Source of the DNA: Deltaproteobacteria bacterium
Lineage (GTDB): Bacteria > Desulfobacterota > Desulfobacteria > Desulfobacterales > JAUVVS01
Reading direction: 5' to 3'
DNA length: 14,875 bases
NCBI GenBank assembly: GCA_030604545.1
Contig: JAUVVS010000011.1
Span: 1 to 14,875 of the forward strand
Both the position numbers and the translations under genes were made by a program. Of the stretch, positions 7,818 through 14,815 are shown in pieces. The number at the start of each line of letters is the position of its first letter. Position 1 is the first letter of the stretch. Below the pieces are notes generated by a model that was given only the letters and a program-made list of their open reading frames with translations, made no database searches and had not been told where the DNA came from.

Positions 7818-8971
7818 ACATAAACATCATAAATAAAAAGATCGAAACTATTATGAAAGGAACAGGAGAAAGTGAATTTTTTTCTTTCGGATCTATTTTG
7901 TTTATGGCTTCTCTTGTTTATGGAGCTATTGTAAAATTAAGAGAAATTTTTTATCAAAGTGGAATTTTATCTACAAAGAGACTGTCGTGTATTGTTATAT
8001 CAATAGGCAACCTAACAGTGGGAGGAACCGGCAAGACTCCTATGACGATATACGTCGCCAGGCTTGCTAAGAAGTTGGGTTATAAAGTTGCGATTCTTAG
8101 CAGGGGTTATAAAGGATTATCGGAAAAGACGGGAGGAATCGTAAGTGACGGAAAAACAATATTCATGGGGCCCGATGCTGCTGGTGATGAGCCGTATATG
8201 ATGGCTTCCAGGCTGAAAAAGATACCTGTGATTGTTGGGAAAAATAGATATAAGGAAGGCATGAGCGCTATCAAAAAATATGTACCTGATGTGATTGTGC
8301 TCGATGATGCTTTTCAGCACTTAAGGCTTATGCGTGATATTAATCTGGTGCTCTTAGATAACAGTAGCCCCTATGGAAATATGCATCTTCTACCAAGGGG
8401 CACTTTGAGGGAACCGATTTCCTCACTGTCGCGAGGAGATGCATTTGTATTTACCAGGTCTGATTCTTCGTCTGTTTTTGAAGAAAAAACCGCTTTAATT
8501 AATCTAAAACACTATGCTAAAGAAAAACCGATTTATAAATCTTTTCACGCTCCATACATTTATAAGATAGTAAAAGGGAAAAACATCTCGTTACAGAAAG
8601 AAAAAGAGAGTTCATTTTCAGTCAATTACAAGTTCTTGAAGGGACGCAAAGTATTTGTCTTTTCCGGTATTGCCAGAAACACTGATTTTCGGCGGACACT
8701 TGAAAGCTTAAAATGTGATGTAAGAGGATTCTTGGAGTTTGCGGACCACCACCAGTATTCGACTACGGATTTTGATGACATATTTCGGTCAGCAAAAAAT
8801 GCGGAAGTCGACTGTCTCGTTACCACGGAAAAGGACTATGTTCGTATCTCAAGCAAAATCAAATGGCCAATAGATCTTGTGGTTATAGGCATTGAGATTT
8901 CTTTTGGAGATGATGAAGAAGCATTCAATACATTTATTAAAAATAGACTTGAAGGATTTAAAGGGGAATGA
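7814..8971 (+). CDS. lpxK: Tetraacyldisaccharide 4'-kinase LpxK
   Basis: LpxK phosphorylates the 4'-hydroxyl of the lipid A tetraacyl disaccharide 1-phosphate, using ATP at the inner face of the cytoplasmic membrane, to give lipid IVA. A hydrophobic N-terminal helix (about 25-42) precedes the P-loop GNLTVGGTGKT at 65-75. AGDEP follows at 123-127, with D125 aligned to the catalytic aspartate. DDAFQHLRL starts at 164 (most homologues have DDG) and ADHH at 310-313 supplies the catalytic histidine region, followed by VTTEKDYVRI. At 385 residues it is longer than the E. coli enzyme (328), with roughly 18 extra residues at the N-terminus and insertions around 230-280. An internal ATG at 7853 is a possible alternative start, but the ATGA overlap with the upstream gene favours 7814. 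A 166-base gap with no gene follows. Confidence 0.95.
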   Translation: MNINIINKKIETIMKGTGESEFFSFGSILFMASLVYGAIVKLREIFYQSGILSTKRLSCIVISIGNLTVGGTGKTPMTIYVARLAKKLGYKVAILSRGYKGLSEKTGGIVSDGKTIFMGPDAAGDEPYMMASRLKKIPVIVGKNRYKEGMSAIKKYVPDVIVLDDAFQHLRLMRDINLVLLDNSSPYGNMHLLPRGTLREPISSLSRGDAFVFTRSDSSSVFEEKTALINLKHYAKEKPIYKSFHAPYIYKIVKGKNISLQKEKESSFSVNYKFLKGRKVFVFSGIARNTDFRRTLESLKCDVRGFLEFADHHQYSTTDFDDIFRSAKNAEVDCLVTTEKDYVRISSKIKWPIDLVVIGIEISFGDDEEAFNTFIKNRLEGFKGE

Positions 8972-9137
8972 GGAGGGAAGGTGCTAGTAGCTCGTCGATA
9001 AGTTCCAAGTTTTATTTAATCGTTTTATCAAGAGTAAATTGTTTTGAATCTTATGTTTAATAGCGGATTTACAATATTCCCAAAACATATAGTGCATAAT
9101 TTCGTTAAATTAGGAATATAAATATACAGGATACAAA

Positions 9138-9899
9138 ATGAAGAAAATATCAGTCGCGATTATTTGCTATAACGAAGAAAAAAAAATTGAGCGTACATTA
9201 AAAAGCATTGATTGGGCAGATGAGATCGTAGTTGTTGACTCTTTTAGTACAGACAAAACCTTAGAAATCTGTAAAAAATATACCGATAAAGTATATCAAC
9301 ATTCATTTGAAAGCCATATTCAACAAAAAAATATCGCTTTAGACTATTGTACACATGATTGGGTATTTTCAATTGATGCAGACGAGGTCGTCACCCAAGA
9401 ACTGAAACAATCTATACTTCAAATAAAAAATAGTGAACTTATAGAAGAATATGATGGTTATTATGTTTCGAGAATTATTCAATATCTTGGGAAATGGATA
9501 AAATATACTCAGTGGTATCCTGATTTTAAATTGAGACTTTTTCGAAAAGTAAAAGCAAAATGGGGCGGAATAGATCCTCACGATACGATACTATTAGAAG
9601 GGAAAACAAGTCGCATAAATGGCAAACTTCTGCATTATTCCTATGATGATATTTCTGCCCATTTAAGAACTATAGATCTTTATACATCAATTATGTCAAA
9701 AGAGTATTGGAAACGGGGTAAAAAGGCTTCTGTCATTAATCTGACGCTTCGTCCGTTATATGCCATTTTTAAAAGCTATATTTTAAAAAGAGGTTTTTTG
9801 GAGGGGAAACAGGGCATTATTATCTCTTTGCTTGACGGATATTACGTTCTTCTAAAATTTGCAAAACTGATGGAATATGATTTGGAAAAACAGCAATAA
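9138..9899 (+). CDS. Family 2 glycosyltransferase, WaaE/LgtF-type LPS core transferase
   Basis: This 253-residue cytoplasmic GT-A fold enzyme opens with ISVAIICYNEEKKIERTLKSI, the nucleotide-sugar binding strand and first helix of GT2 proteins. VVVDSFSTDKT follows, then the metal-binding acidic motif in SIDADE (D80 and D82). The downstream block FKLRLFRKVKAKWGGIDPHD (about 133-152) is typical of the WaaE/LgtF/KdtX branch, which adds glucose (or a related hexose) to LPS inner-core heptose. Donor and acceptor are not certain from sequence. AGGA at 9128-9131 is a reasonable ribosome binding site for the ATG at 9138. The gene begins a second same-strand group after a 166-base gap and is 63 bases before a GT9 gene, consistent with core assembly. 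Confidence 0.88.
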   Translation: MKKISVAIICYNEEKKIERTLKSIDWADEIVVVDSFSTDKTLEICKKYTDKVYQHSFESHIQQKNIALDYCTHDWVFSIDADEVVTQELKQSILQIKNSELIEEYDGYYVSRIIQYLGKWIKYTQWYPDFKLRLFRKVKAKWGGIDPHDTILLEGKTSRINGKLLHYSYDDISAHLRTIDLYTSIMSKEYWKRGKKASVINLTLRPLYAIFKSYILKRGFLEGKQGIIISLLDGYYVLLKFAKLMEYDLEKQQ

Positions 9900-9962
9900 C
9901 TTTACTGAATAATGGATAACGTATCAAAGGGATTTAGGCAACAGCCAGTTTATAAATAAGCT

Positions 9963-10976
9963 ATGTCCCGGAAAACTATAAAAAAAATTATAATCAGCCG
10001 TACTGATAATATTGGAGATGTTGTACTTACTCTTCCGATAGCCGGAGCCATTAAAAGGTATCTGCCTGATTCTGATGTTCTTTTTTTGGGGAAAGAATAT
10101 GTCCGTCCGTTAGTTACCACAAGCCAATATATAGATAAGTTTATTTCTCTCGATGAACTTCAAAATAATAGGTTTACCGATCGGATTTCAATAATTAAGA
10201 ACTATCGAGCAGACGCGATCATTCATGTTTTTCCTAATAAACAAATAGCGAAAATTGCATCAAAAGCAAAAATTATGTATCGTGTAGGAACTTCGCACAG
10301 ATCCTACCACTGGTATACTTGCAACCGGCTGATTAATCTAGGCCGAAAGAACTCAAATCTCCACGAATCTCAACTCAACTTGCATCTACTAAGCAAAATA
10401 GATATTCCATATCATTTTGAATTAAAAGAAATTCCTAATTTATTCGGCCTAACCAAATATCCGAAATTAGATAAACGCTTTTGGTCTCTCATCGACAAAA
10501 ACAGATTCAATCTAATTTTGCACCCCAAATCAAAAGGAAGCGCCAGAGAATGGGGCGAAAACAATTTCGGCCGATTGATAGAAATTCTGCCGGAAGAAAA
10601 ATATAACATTTTCATCAGCGGAACAGCCGAAGAGGGAAATCTGTTAAAATCATTTATAAAGAAATATAAAAAACGAGTTGTAGATATCACAGGAAAGATG
10701 AATTTGGATGAGTTCATTTCTTTTATTAAGAACAGTGACGGTCTTGTTGCGGCAAGCACAGGTCCACTCCATATTGCGGCAGCATTAGGCATTTACACAA
10801 TTGGTCTTTTTGCCCCAATGCGACCGATTCATCCCAGTCGTTGGGCCCCGATCGGCACTAATGCAGATTATCTCGTACTTGATAAAGAATGTAACGATTG
10901 TAAAAATCAAAGGATATGTAATTGCATTTTATCCATTCACCCGGAATCGGTAAAGAACTTACTCGATAAAATATAA
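9963..10976 (+). CDS. Family 9 glycosyltransferase (LPS heptosyltransferase-like)
   Basis: This is a 337-residue GT-B enzyme of the ADP-heptose:LPS heptosyltransferase family, which transfers heptose from ADP-heptose to the growing LPS core at the cytoplasmic face. The N-terminal acceptor domain starts with ISRTDNIGDVVLTLP, where D19 matches the conserved catalytic aspartate of WaaC. The donor domain has HPKSKGSAREWGENNFGRL (from H187) and STGPLHIAAALG (265-276), both hallmarks of WaaC/WaaF-type enzymes. The C-terminal tail has a cysteine cluster CNDCKNQRICNC, echoed by the third GT9 of this window. Which heptose position it builds cannot be told, so no waa symbol is given. It ends 58 bases before the stop of an oppositely oriented GT9, with a shared terminator between them. 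Confidence 0.9.
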   Translation: MSRKTIKKIIISRTDNIGDVVLTLPIAGAIKRYLPDSDVLFLGKEYVRPLVTTSQYIDKFISLDELQNNRFTDRISIIKNYRADAIIHVFPNKQIAKIASKAKIMYRVGTSHRSYHWYTCNRLINLGRKNSNLHESQLNLHLLSKIDIPYHFELKEIPNLFGLTKYPKLDKRFWSLIDKNRFNLILHPKSKGSAREWGENNFGRLIEILPEEKYNIFISGTAEEGNLLKSFIKKYKKRVVDITGKMNLDEFISFIKNSDGLVAASTGPLHIAAALGIYTIGLFAPMRPIHPSRWAPIGTNADYLVLDKECNDCKNQRICNCILSIHPESVKNLLDKI

Positions 10977-10989
10977 CCTGCCCTTCAAT

Positions 10990-11030
10990 AAATAAGAGCA
11001 GATTCCGTCACTGGGGTTGCTCTTATTTTC
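10990..11030. terminator. Bidirectional intrinsic terminator between converging GT9 genes
   Basis: AATAAGAGCA at 10991-11000 pairs perfectly with TGCTCTTATT at 11018-11027, and A10990-T11028 adds an eleventh pair. The 17-base apical part folds further (ATTCC with GGGGT, including G-U pairs, around a GTCACT loop). TTTTCTTCCT follows on the plus strand. Read on the minus strand, the stem ends in TTATTTATT, so it can stop both converging genes. This is the strongest hairpin terminator in the window. Confidence 0.85.
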
Positions 11031-11034
11031 TTCC

Positions 11035-12042
11035 TCAATACTGAATTTCGCTTAATATTAGTTTCACTTTTTCAAATGCCGTTTCCGGAGATATGCCGAA
11101 TGAATTGTCTTTGGAAGAATCAAAATTTTCATTGAATATATGATAGTGACCAACAAAATTATCAGGAGACCAATTCAAAGGGTTTGTATTGCCAAAAATG
11201 GCCAAGGATGGCGTCCCAACAGCCACTGATAGATGAATTAAGCCGCCGTCATTGCAAATCAAAAGCTCACATTTTTTAAGCATGGCGGCTGCTTCATTGA
11301 AATTTGTCGGGAGGGCGACAATCGGCTTCTTTTCCATCGAATCTGAAACATTTATAACATCATCCTTTTCATCAGGGCCCCATAATAAAACGACTTTGCG
11401 GTCAGTCTTTCCCAAAATCAAATCTGCCAATTTTGCATAATTTTCAGCTTTCCACTTTTTTCTATTACGGGGACTTCCCGGAGAAAAACAAATGAAATTT
11501 TGGCTTGTGAGATTTGTTTTTGATAGCCATTTGTCGATGTAAGCAATAGATTCCGGCCTGATATAATAATAAAGTTGATATGGGCCTTCTTCAATACCGA
11601 GCGGTTTCAACAAATCAAATTTCATGGATGCACTGTATCGCTGTTTTTTTGAAGTAACCCTGATATTATAAAGAAATTTCCACCTTGCATGAGAGTAAGC
11701 AATCCGGTATTTGGCCCTGCTGAACAGTGTAATCTGAGCCGAGGTGATGCCTTGGAGTTGGTCGATTATAAGATCATATCTCCGGTGATTTATTCGAGTA
11801 AGAAGTCTTACTTTTTCCAGGAGATCACGAACCCCTTTTTTCCGGTTAAATACTACCACCTCATCAATACAGGGATTATTTTCTAATATTTTATGATAGG
11901 GCCGACAAACAAGAAAATCGATTTTTGCATCTGGAAGCTTTTTTCTTAAAAAAGGAAAATATGATGTATTTAAGAGAACATCACCAAATGGTCGGATCTG
12001 GATAATTAAAACTTTTTTTATTTCATTCAAATTTATTTTCAT
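11035..12042 (-). CDS. Family 9 glycosyltransferase (heptosyltransferase-like), opposite strand
   Basis: A 335-residue GT9 enzyme encoded on the minus strand, unlike all its neighbours. The N-terminus has VLIIQIRPFGDVLLNTSYFP, with D21 in the place of the conserved catalytic aspartate. The donor domain shows FSPGSPRNRKKWKAENYAKL (about 183-202) and NDGGLIHLSVAVGTPSLAIFG (about 264-284), the family's ADP-sugar binding signatures. The substitution of NDGG for the more common NDSG is tolerated in many members. It lacks the C-terminal cysteine cluster seen in the other two GT9 proteins, so it probably belongs to a different subfamily (WaaQ-like or of unknown acceptor). No good Shine-Dalgarno is visible before its ATG. 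A minus-strand TATAAT at 12073-12068, about 25 bases upstream, could be a -10 box but lacks a clear -35. It converges on the shared terminator. Confidence 0.88.
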   Translation of the reverse strand: MKINLNEIKKVLIIQIRPFGDVLLNTSYFPFLRKKLPDAKIDFLVCRPYHKILENNPCIDEVVVFNRKKGVRDLLEKVRLLTRINHRRYDLIIDQLQGITSAQITLFSRAKYRIAYSHARWKFLYNIRVTSKKQRYSASMKFDLLKPLGIEEGPYQLYYYIRPESIAYIDKWLSKTNLTSQNFICFSPGSPRNRKKWKAENYAKLADLILGKTDRKVVLLWGPDEKDDVINVSDSMEKKPIVALPTNFNEAAAMLKKCELLICNDGGLIHLSVAVGTPSLAIFGNTNPLNWSPDNFVGHYHIFNENFDSSKDNSFGISPETAFEKVKLILSEIQY

Positions 12043-12363
12043 TGAGTATATATCTTTATCTTTGCGAATTATATATTCAAACTTATAATGATGTTTAAAT
12101 CATTTCAATTGATTATTCAATTTATTTGTATTAATTTAGCCTTATGAAAGTACAGATCTCGTTAAGTCGTCGAGTAGTTGAGCAGTTAAATAGTACATCA
12201 ACGAAAAATTCCCTATTTCCTTACAAGTTCCCCTTTCGTAAAGGGGCATTTAGGGGGATTTTAAAAGGTTAGTAAAATCCCCCCGGCCCCCCTTTTCAAA
12301 AGGGGGGAGATTTTTAGAGTTTTCGTTCAGACACTAAGTATTTGTAATGAAATGTAAGAAAAA
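12043..12363. other. Divergent intergenic region between a GT9 and a GT4 gene
   Basis: This 321-base gap separates two genes transcribed away from each other, so it should contain both promoters. The first 110 bases are very AT-rich. A minus-strand TATAAT lies at 12073-12068 and a weak plus-strand pair TTGATT (12109-12114) with TAATTT (12132-12137) at 17 bases spacing, all low confidence. Around 12158-12195 there is a repetitive phrase (TCGAGTAGTTGAGCAGTTAAATAGT) resembling iterated eight-base words. The C/G-run palindromic element at 12200-12327 fills most of the remainder. I see no coding sequence. Confidence 0.5.
12200..12327. repeat. Nested palindromic repeat with C- and G-runs (MITE-like)
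   Basis: This 128-base element has perfect 8-base outer inverted repeats, AACGAAAA at 12200-12207 and TTTTCGTT at 12320-12327. The inner arms GGGGGATTTT (12253-12262) and AAAATCCCCC (12274-12283) pair around an 11-base loop. Each half also holds its own hairpin: CCCCTTT-CGT-AAAGGGG at 12230-12246, and CCCCCCTTTT-C-AAAAGGGGGG at 12287-12307. The whole could form a cruciform or a branched RNA. Similar 'ATCCCCC...CCTTTT...AAAGGGGG' intergenic repeats are widespread in bacteria as far as I recall. There is no transposase. It sits 36 bases before the GT4 start. Confidence 0.7.
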
Positions 12364-13476
12364 ATGGCAACTTATACGATCCTAATATTAATCAATGTGC
12401 GCTGGTGGAACGCAACCGCTTTTTATGCAGTAAACATAGGCCGAATTTTGCAGAAAAAAGGGCATAAAGTTATTATTGGCTGTAATAGAACCTACCCTGC
12501 ATATAATGTTGCACGATCGTACGGTTTAAAAACTGTTCCTTTAAATTTTTGTGGATTCAATCCTTTTCAGCTGTCGAACAATTTTTTCAAACTGCTGCGC
12601 CTTATCAAAAAGGAACAAATTCAAATTATTAACTCACATCGTTCTGAAGACCATACCTTTGCCTTGTTGGCAAAATTGATAACAGGGGTCAAACTTGTGG
12701 TCACTCGTGGCGACAGGCGGCTGATTTCCGGTAATTATTTATCAAGATTACGCTATAAGCTCTGCGACGCCATTATTTTGACATGTCAAAGCATATTTCA
12801 TCAGAATGATAAAATTTTTTTGCCGATGAAAAAAAGAGTTCACATTATATATGGAAGCGTTGATGAGGACCATTTTAAAATTAGAAAGAAAAAAAATCAG
12901 ACTCTGAAAAAATATAAAATAAATCCCAAAAAGATGATTGTTGGGATAGTGGGACGTATGGATCATGTTAAAGATCAGTTTACATTTGTCATGGCAGCTT
13001 CATTGATTTTGCAGGAATCTGCAGAAGTATTTTTCATTATAACCGGAAAGGAAGAGCAGATTAAAGAAGCGGAATTGCAAAACATGTTAAATGATTTGGA
13101 AATAGATGACCACTTTATACTATTACCTGAGATAAAAGATATTGTAGAGGTTATTGATCTTTTTGACATGGGAGTCATAACTTCTGTGGCATCGGAGACA
13201 ATAAGCAGGGTTTTACTTGAATATATGTATTTGGGTAAGCCCGTAATTGGGACAAAGATAAATGCAATAGGAGAAATTATTCGACCCGGAGTAAATGGTG
13301 AATTGATAAAGCCTAAAGATTACAAAAGTCTGGCAATAAATATTAAAAAAATTTTAAAAAACAAATCAATAATAGAAGAGTACGGAAATAATTCCAAGCG
13401 GTTGTACAAAGAAAATTATTCAGAAGATGTATTTTATAAAAAATATATAGAGGTTTTTGAGAGTGTAACTTCCTAA
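12364..13476 (+). CDS. Family 4 glycosyltransferase (LPS saccharide)
   Basis: A 370-residue GT-B retaining glycosyltransferase. The N-terminal domain (about 1-175) has the GT4 opening LINVRWWNATAFYAVNIGRILQKKGHKV and NSHRSEDHTFALLAKL. The C-terminal Glycos_transf_1 domain starts near VGIVGRMDHVKDQFTFV (about 196-212). The EX7E nucleotide-sugar motif is exact: E278 and E286 within SETISRVLLEYMYLGKPVIGT. The donor sugar and acceptor cannot be inferred. The neighbouring GT9 and GT2 genes suggest it extends the LPS core or an attached oligosaccharide. The ATG has only an AAGAAAAA-like upstream stretch. The gene is bracketed by two different inverted-repeat elements (12200-12327 and 13480-13681), which hints that it could be a swapped-in cassette. 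Base composition looks like that of its neighbours. Confidence 0.9.
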   Translation: MATYTILILINVRWWNATAFYAVNIGRILQKKGHKVIIGCNRTYPAYNVARSYGLKTVPLNFCGFNPFQLSNNFFKLLRLIKKEQIQIINSHRSEDHTFALLAKLITGVKLVVTRGDRRLISGNYLSRLRYKLCDAIILTCQSIFHQNDKIFLPMKKRVHIIYGSVDEDHFKIRKKKNQTLKKYKINPKKMIVGIVGRMDHVKDQFTFVMAASLILQESAEVFFIITGKEEQIKEAELQNMLNDLEIDDHFILLPEIKDIVEVIDLFDMGVITSVASETISRVLLEYMYLGKPVIGTKINAIGEIIRPGVNGELIKPKDYKSLAINIKKILKNKSIIEEYGNNSKRLYKENYSEDVFYKKYIEVFESVTS

Positions 13477-13479
13477 AAA

Positions 13480-13681
13480 GTAACCGTTCACGGGTTCAGG
13501 GTTCAGAGGTTCAGAGTTCAAAGTTCAACTGTTAAGGTAGTTAAAGTCTTTGATTTTGAATCTAATGCGGAATTCATTCGAGCCTTAAAATTAGCCGGGC
13601 GAGCTTGTACTGAGATTAAAAGTAAAAATATGAAAAAATAATAAACCATGAACCCTGAACCTCTGAACGGTGAACGGTTAC
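13480..13681. repeat. Inverted-repeat element with iterated GGTTCA words after the GT4 gene
   Basis: The 202-base element has perfect 12-base terminal inverted repeats, GTAACCGTTCAC at 13480-13491 and GTGAACGGTTAC at 13670-13681. Inside the left end are successive words GGGTTCA, GGGTTCA, GAGGTTCA, GAGTTCA and AAGTTCA (13492-13527). The right arm, read on the minus strand, repeats the same vocabulary (CGTTCA, GAGGTTCA, GGGTTCA). The unique centre (13528-13650) differs in composition and holds a start-less open frame to a stop at 13639-13641. The element starts three bases after the GT4 stop codon and has no transposase. It could be a MITE or a structured intergenic repeat. Confidence 0.75.
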
Positions 13682-13843
13682 CTTCAGTTAAACAATTGAA
13701 CTGCATGCTCAATGATTGAATCCTCCTTTATATCTAAAAGACACTGACTCGTTTCATATGGGTATTTGTTTTTTAAAAAGGGGGTACATGGAATATCGTC
13801 TGTGCGGAAAATACTAAATAATAAATTTAAAAGAAGTGCAAAA

Positions 13844-14815
13844 TTGAAGATTTTGGTAATACGATTGAGTTCCATTGGTGATATCATACTCACCACGCCT
13901 GTTTTGGAGGCAATAAAGGATAAATATCCGGATGCCATACTTGATTTTTTGGTGATGGATAAATTCAAGGATGCAATCAGCGGAAATAGGTATATCGATA
14001 ATTTAATTGTTTTTGAAAAGGAAAAGTTCAAGGGGATCTCAGGAATTATACAATTTTCCAAAAAACTGAACAAAAACCACTATGACATTATCCTAGACCT
14101 TCACTCAAAAATACGAACTATTTTAATTTCCAGTTTCATAAATGGTAAAGTATTAAAATATAAAAAAAGATCTTGGTGGAAAGCTCCGCTGGTACGATTT
14201 AGATGGATTCGGTATAAGGTCGACGACACCATCGTAAGGAACTATTTCAAGCCGTTAAATAAACTCGAAATATTCTATACACGTGAAAAACTGAAATTTG
14301 ACTATCAAAAAAAGTACATTAAAAGCTTAAAAAATTTTGACGATTTTATTGTCATGGCCCCGGGTGCTGCAAATTATACAAAAAAATGGCCAAAAGAATA
14401 TTTTTCAGAACTTGGCAAACGATTGAGAGGTCAAATAGTGCTGATAGGGGGGAAAGACGATTTTGATGATTTTGAATTTATAATAAACGAAGTCGGCGAT
14501 AAATGTGTGAACCTTGCCGGAAAATTGAATTTAAAAGAAAGCGGTGCGCTGATTTCAAAATCAAAATATGTTATCACGAATGATTCCGGACCGTTTCATA
14601 TAGCAAGAGGCGTGGACACTAAAGTTTTTGTGATATTTGGCCCGACAGACCCCGGTATGTTTGAATATGACGAGGATTCGATACTGTTATTTGAAGGCTT
14701 GCAATGTTCTCCCTGTTCACTTCATGGGGATAAGAAATGTCCCAAAGGGCATTTTAACTGTATGAAAGAATTAACTCCTGAAAAAGTTTATAAATTCGTA
14801 AGTATTTCAATATAA
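13844..14815 (+). CDS. Family 9 glycosyltransferase (LPS heptosyltransferase-like), third copy
   Basis: This GT9 enzyme has 323 residues from a TTG at 13844. I chose that start because it gives the canonical opening MKILVIRLSSIGDIILTTP, placing the catalytic aspartate at residue 13 exactly as in E. coli WaaC, and because AAGAAG at 13831-13836 lies seven bases upstream. The frame stays open to TTG 13766 and GTG 13802, which would add 26 or 14 poorly conserved residues. The donor domain shows APGAANYTKKWPKEYFSEL (from A172) and NDSGPFHIARG (246-256). A C-terminal cysteine cluster, CSPC starting at 288 followed by CPKGHFNCM, is shared in outline with the GT9 at 9963. It probably adds a core heptose from ADP-heptose, but the position is not determinable. 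The 367 bases upstream hold the GGTTCA repeat element and no clear promoter. Confidence 0.88.
   Translation: MKILVIRLSSIGDIILTTPVLEAIKDKYPDAILDFLVMDKFKDAISGNRYIDNLIVFEKEKFKGISGIIQFSKKLNKNHYDIILDLHSKIRTILISSFINGKVLKYKKRSWWKAPLVRFRWIRYKVDDTIVRNYFKPLNKLEIFYTREKLKFDYQKKYIKSLKNFDDFIVMAPGAANYTKKWPKEYFSELGKRLRGQIVLIGGKDDFDDFEFIINEVGDKCVNLAGKLNLKESGALISKSKYVITNDSGPFHIARGVDTKVFVIFGPTDPGMFEYDEDSILLFEGLQCSPCSLHGDKKCPKGHFNCMKELTPEKVYKFVSISI

Noticed and set aside
9068..9100. Possible promoter (TTTACA at 9068-9073, CATAAT at 9095-9100) before the GT2 gene.
   Set aside because: The spacer is 21 bases, too long for a confident sigma-70 promoter, and similar matches are common in AT-rich DNA.
10412..10792. 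126-residue minus-strand reading frame.
   Set aside because: Antisense shadow of the GT9 gene at 9963-10976, whose motifs are intact.
13518..13712. 64-residue minus-strand reading frame with a hydrophobic segment.
   Set aside because: It runs through both arms of the GGTTCA inverted repeat, has no ribosome binding site that I can see, and its composition follows the repeat.
13684..14073. 129-residue minus-strand reading frame.
   Set aside because: It lies antisense to the well-supported GT9 gene and shows no family motif.
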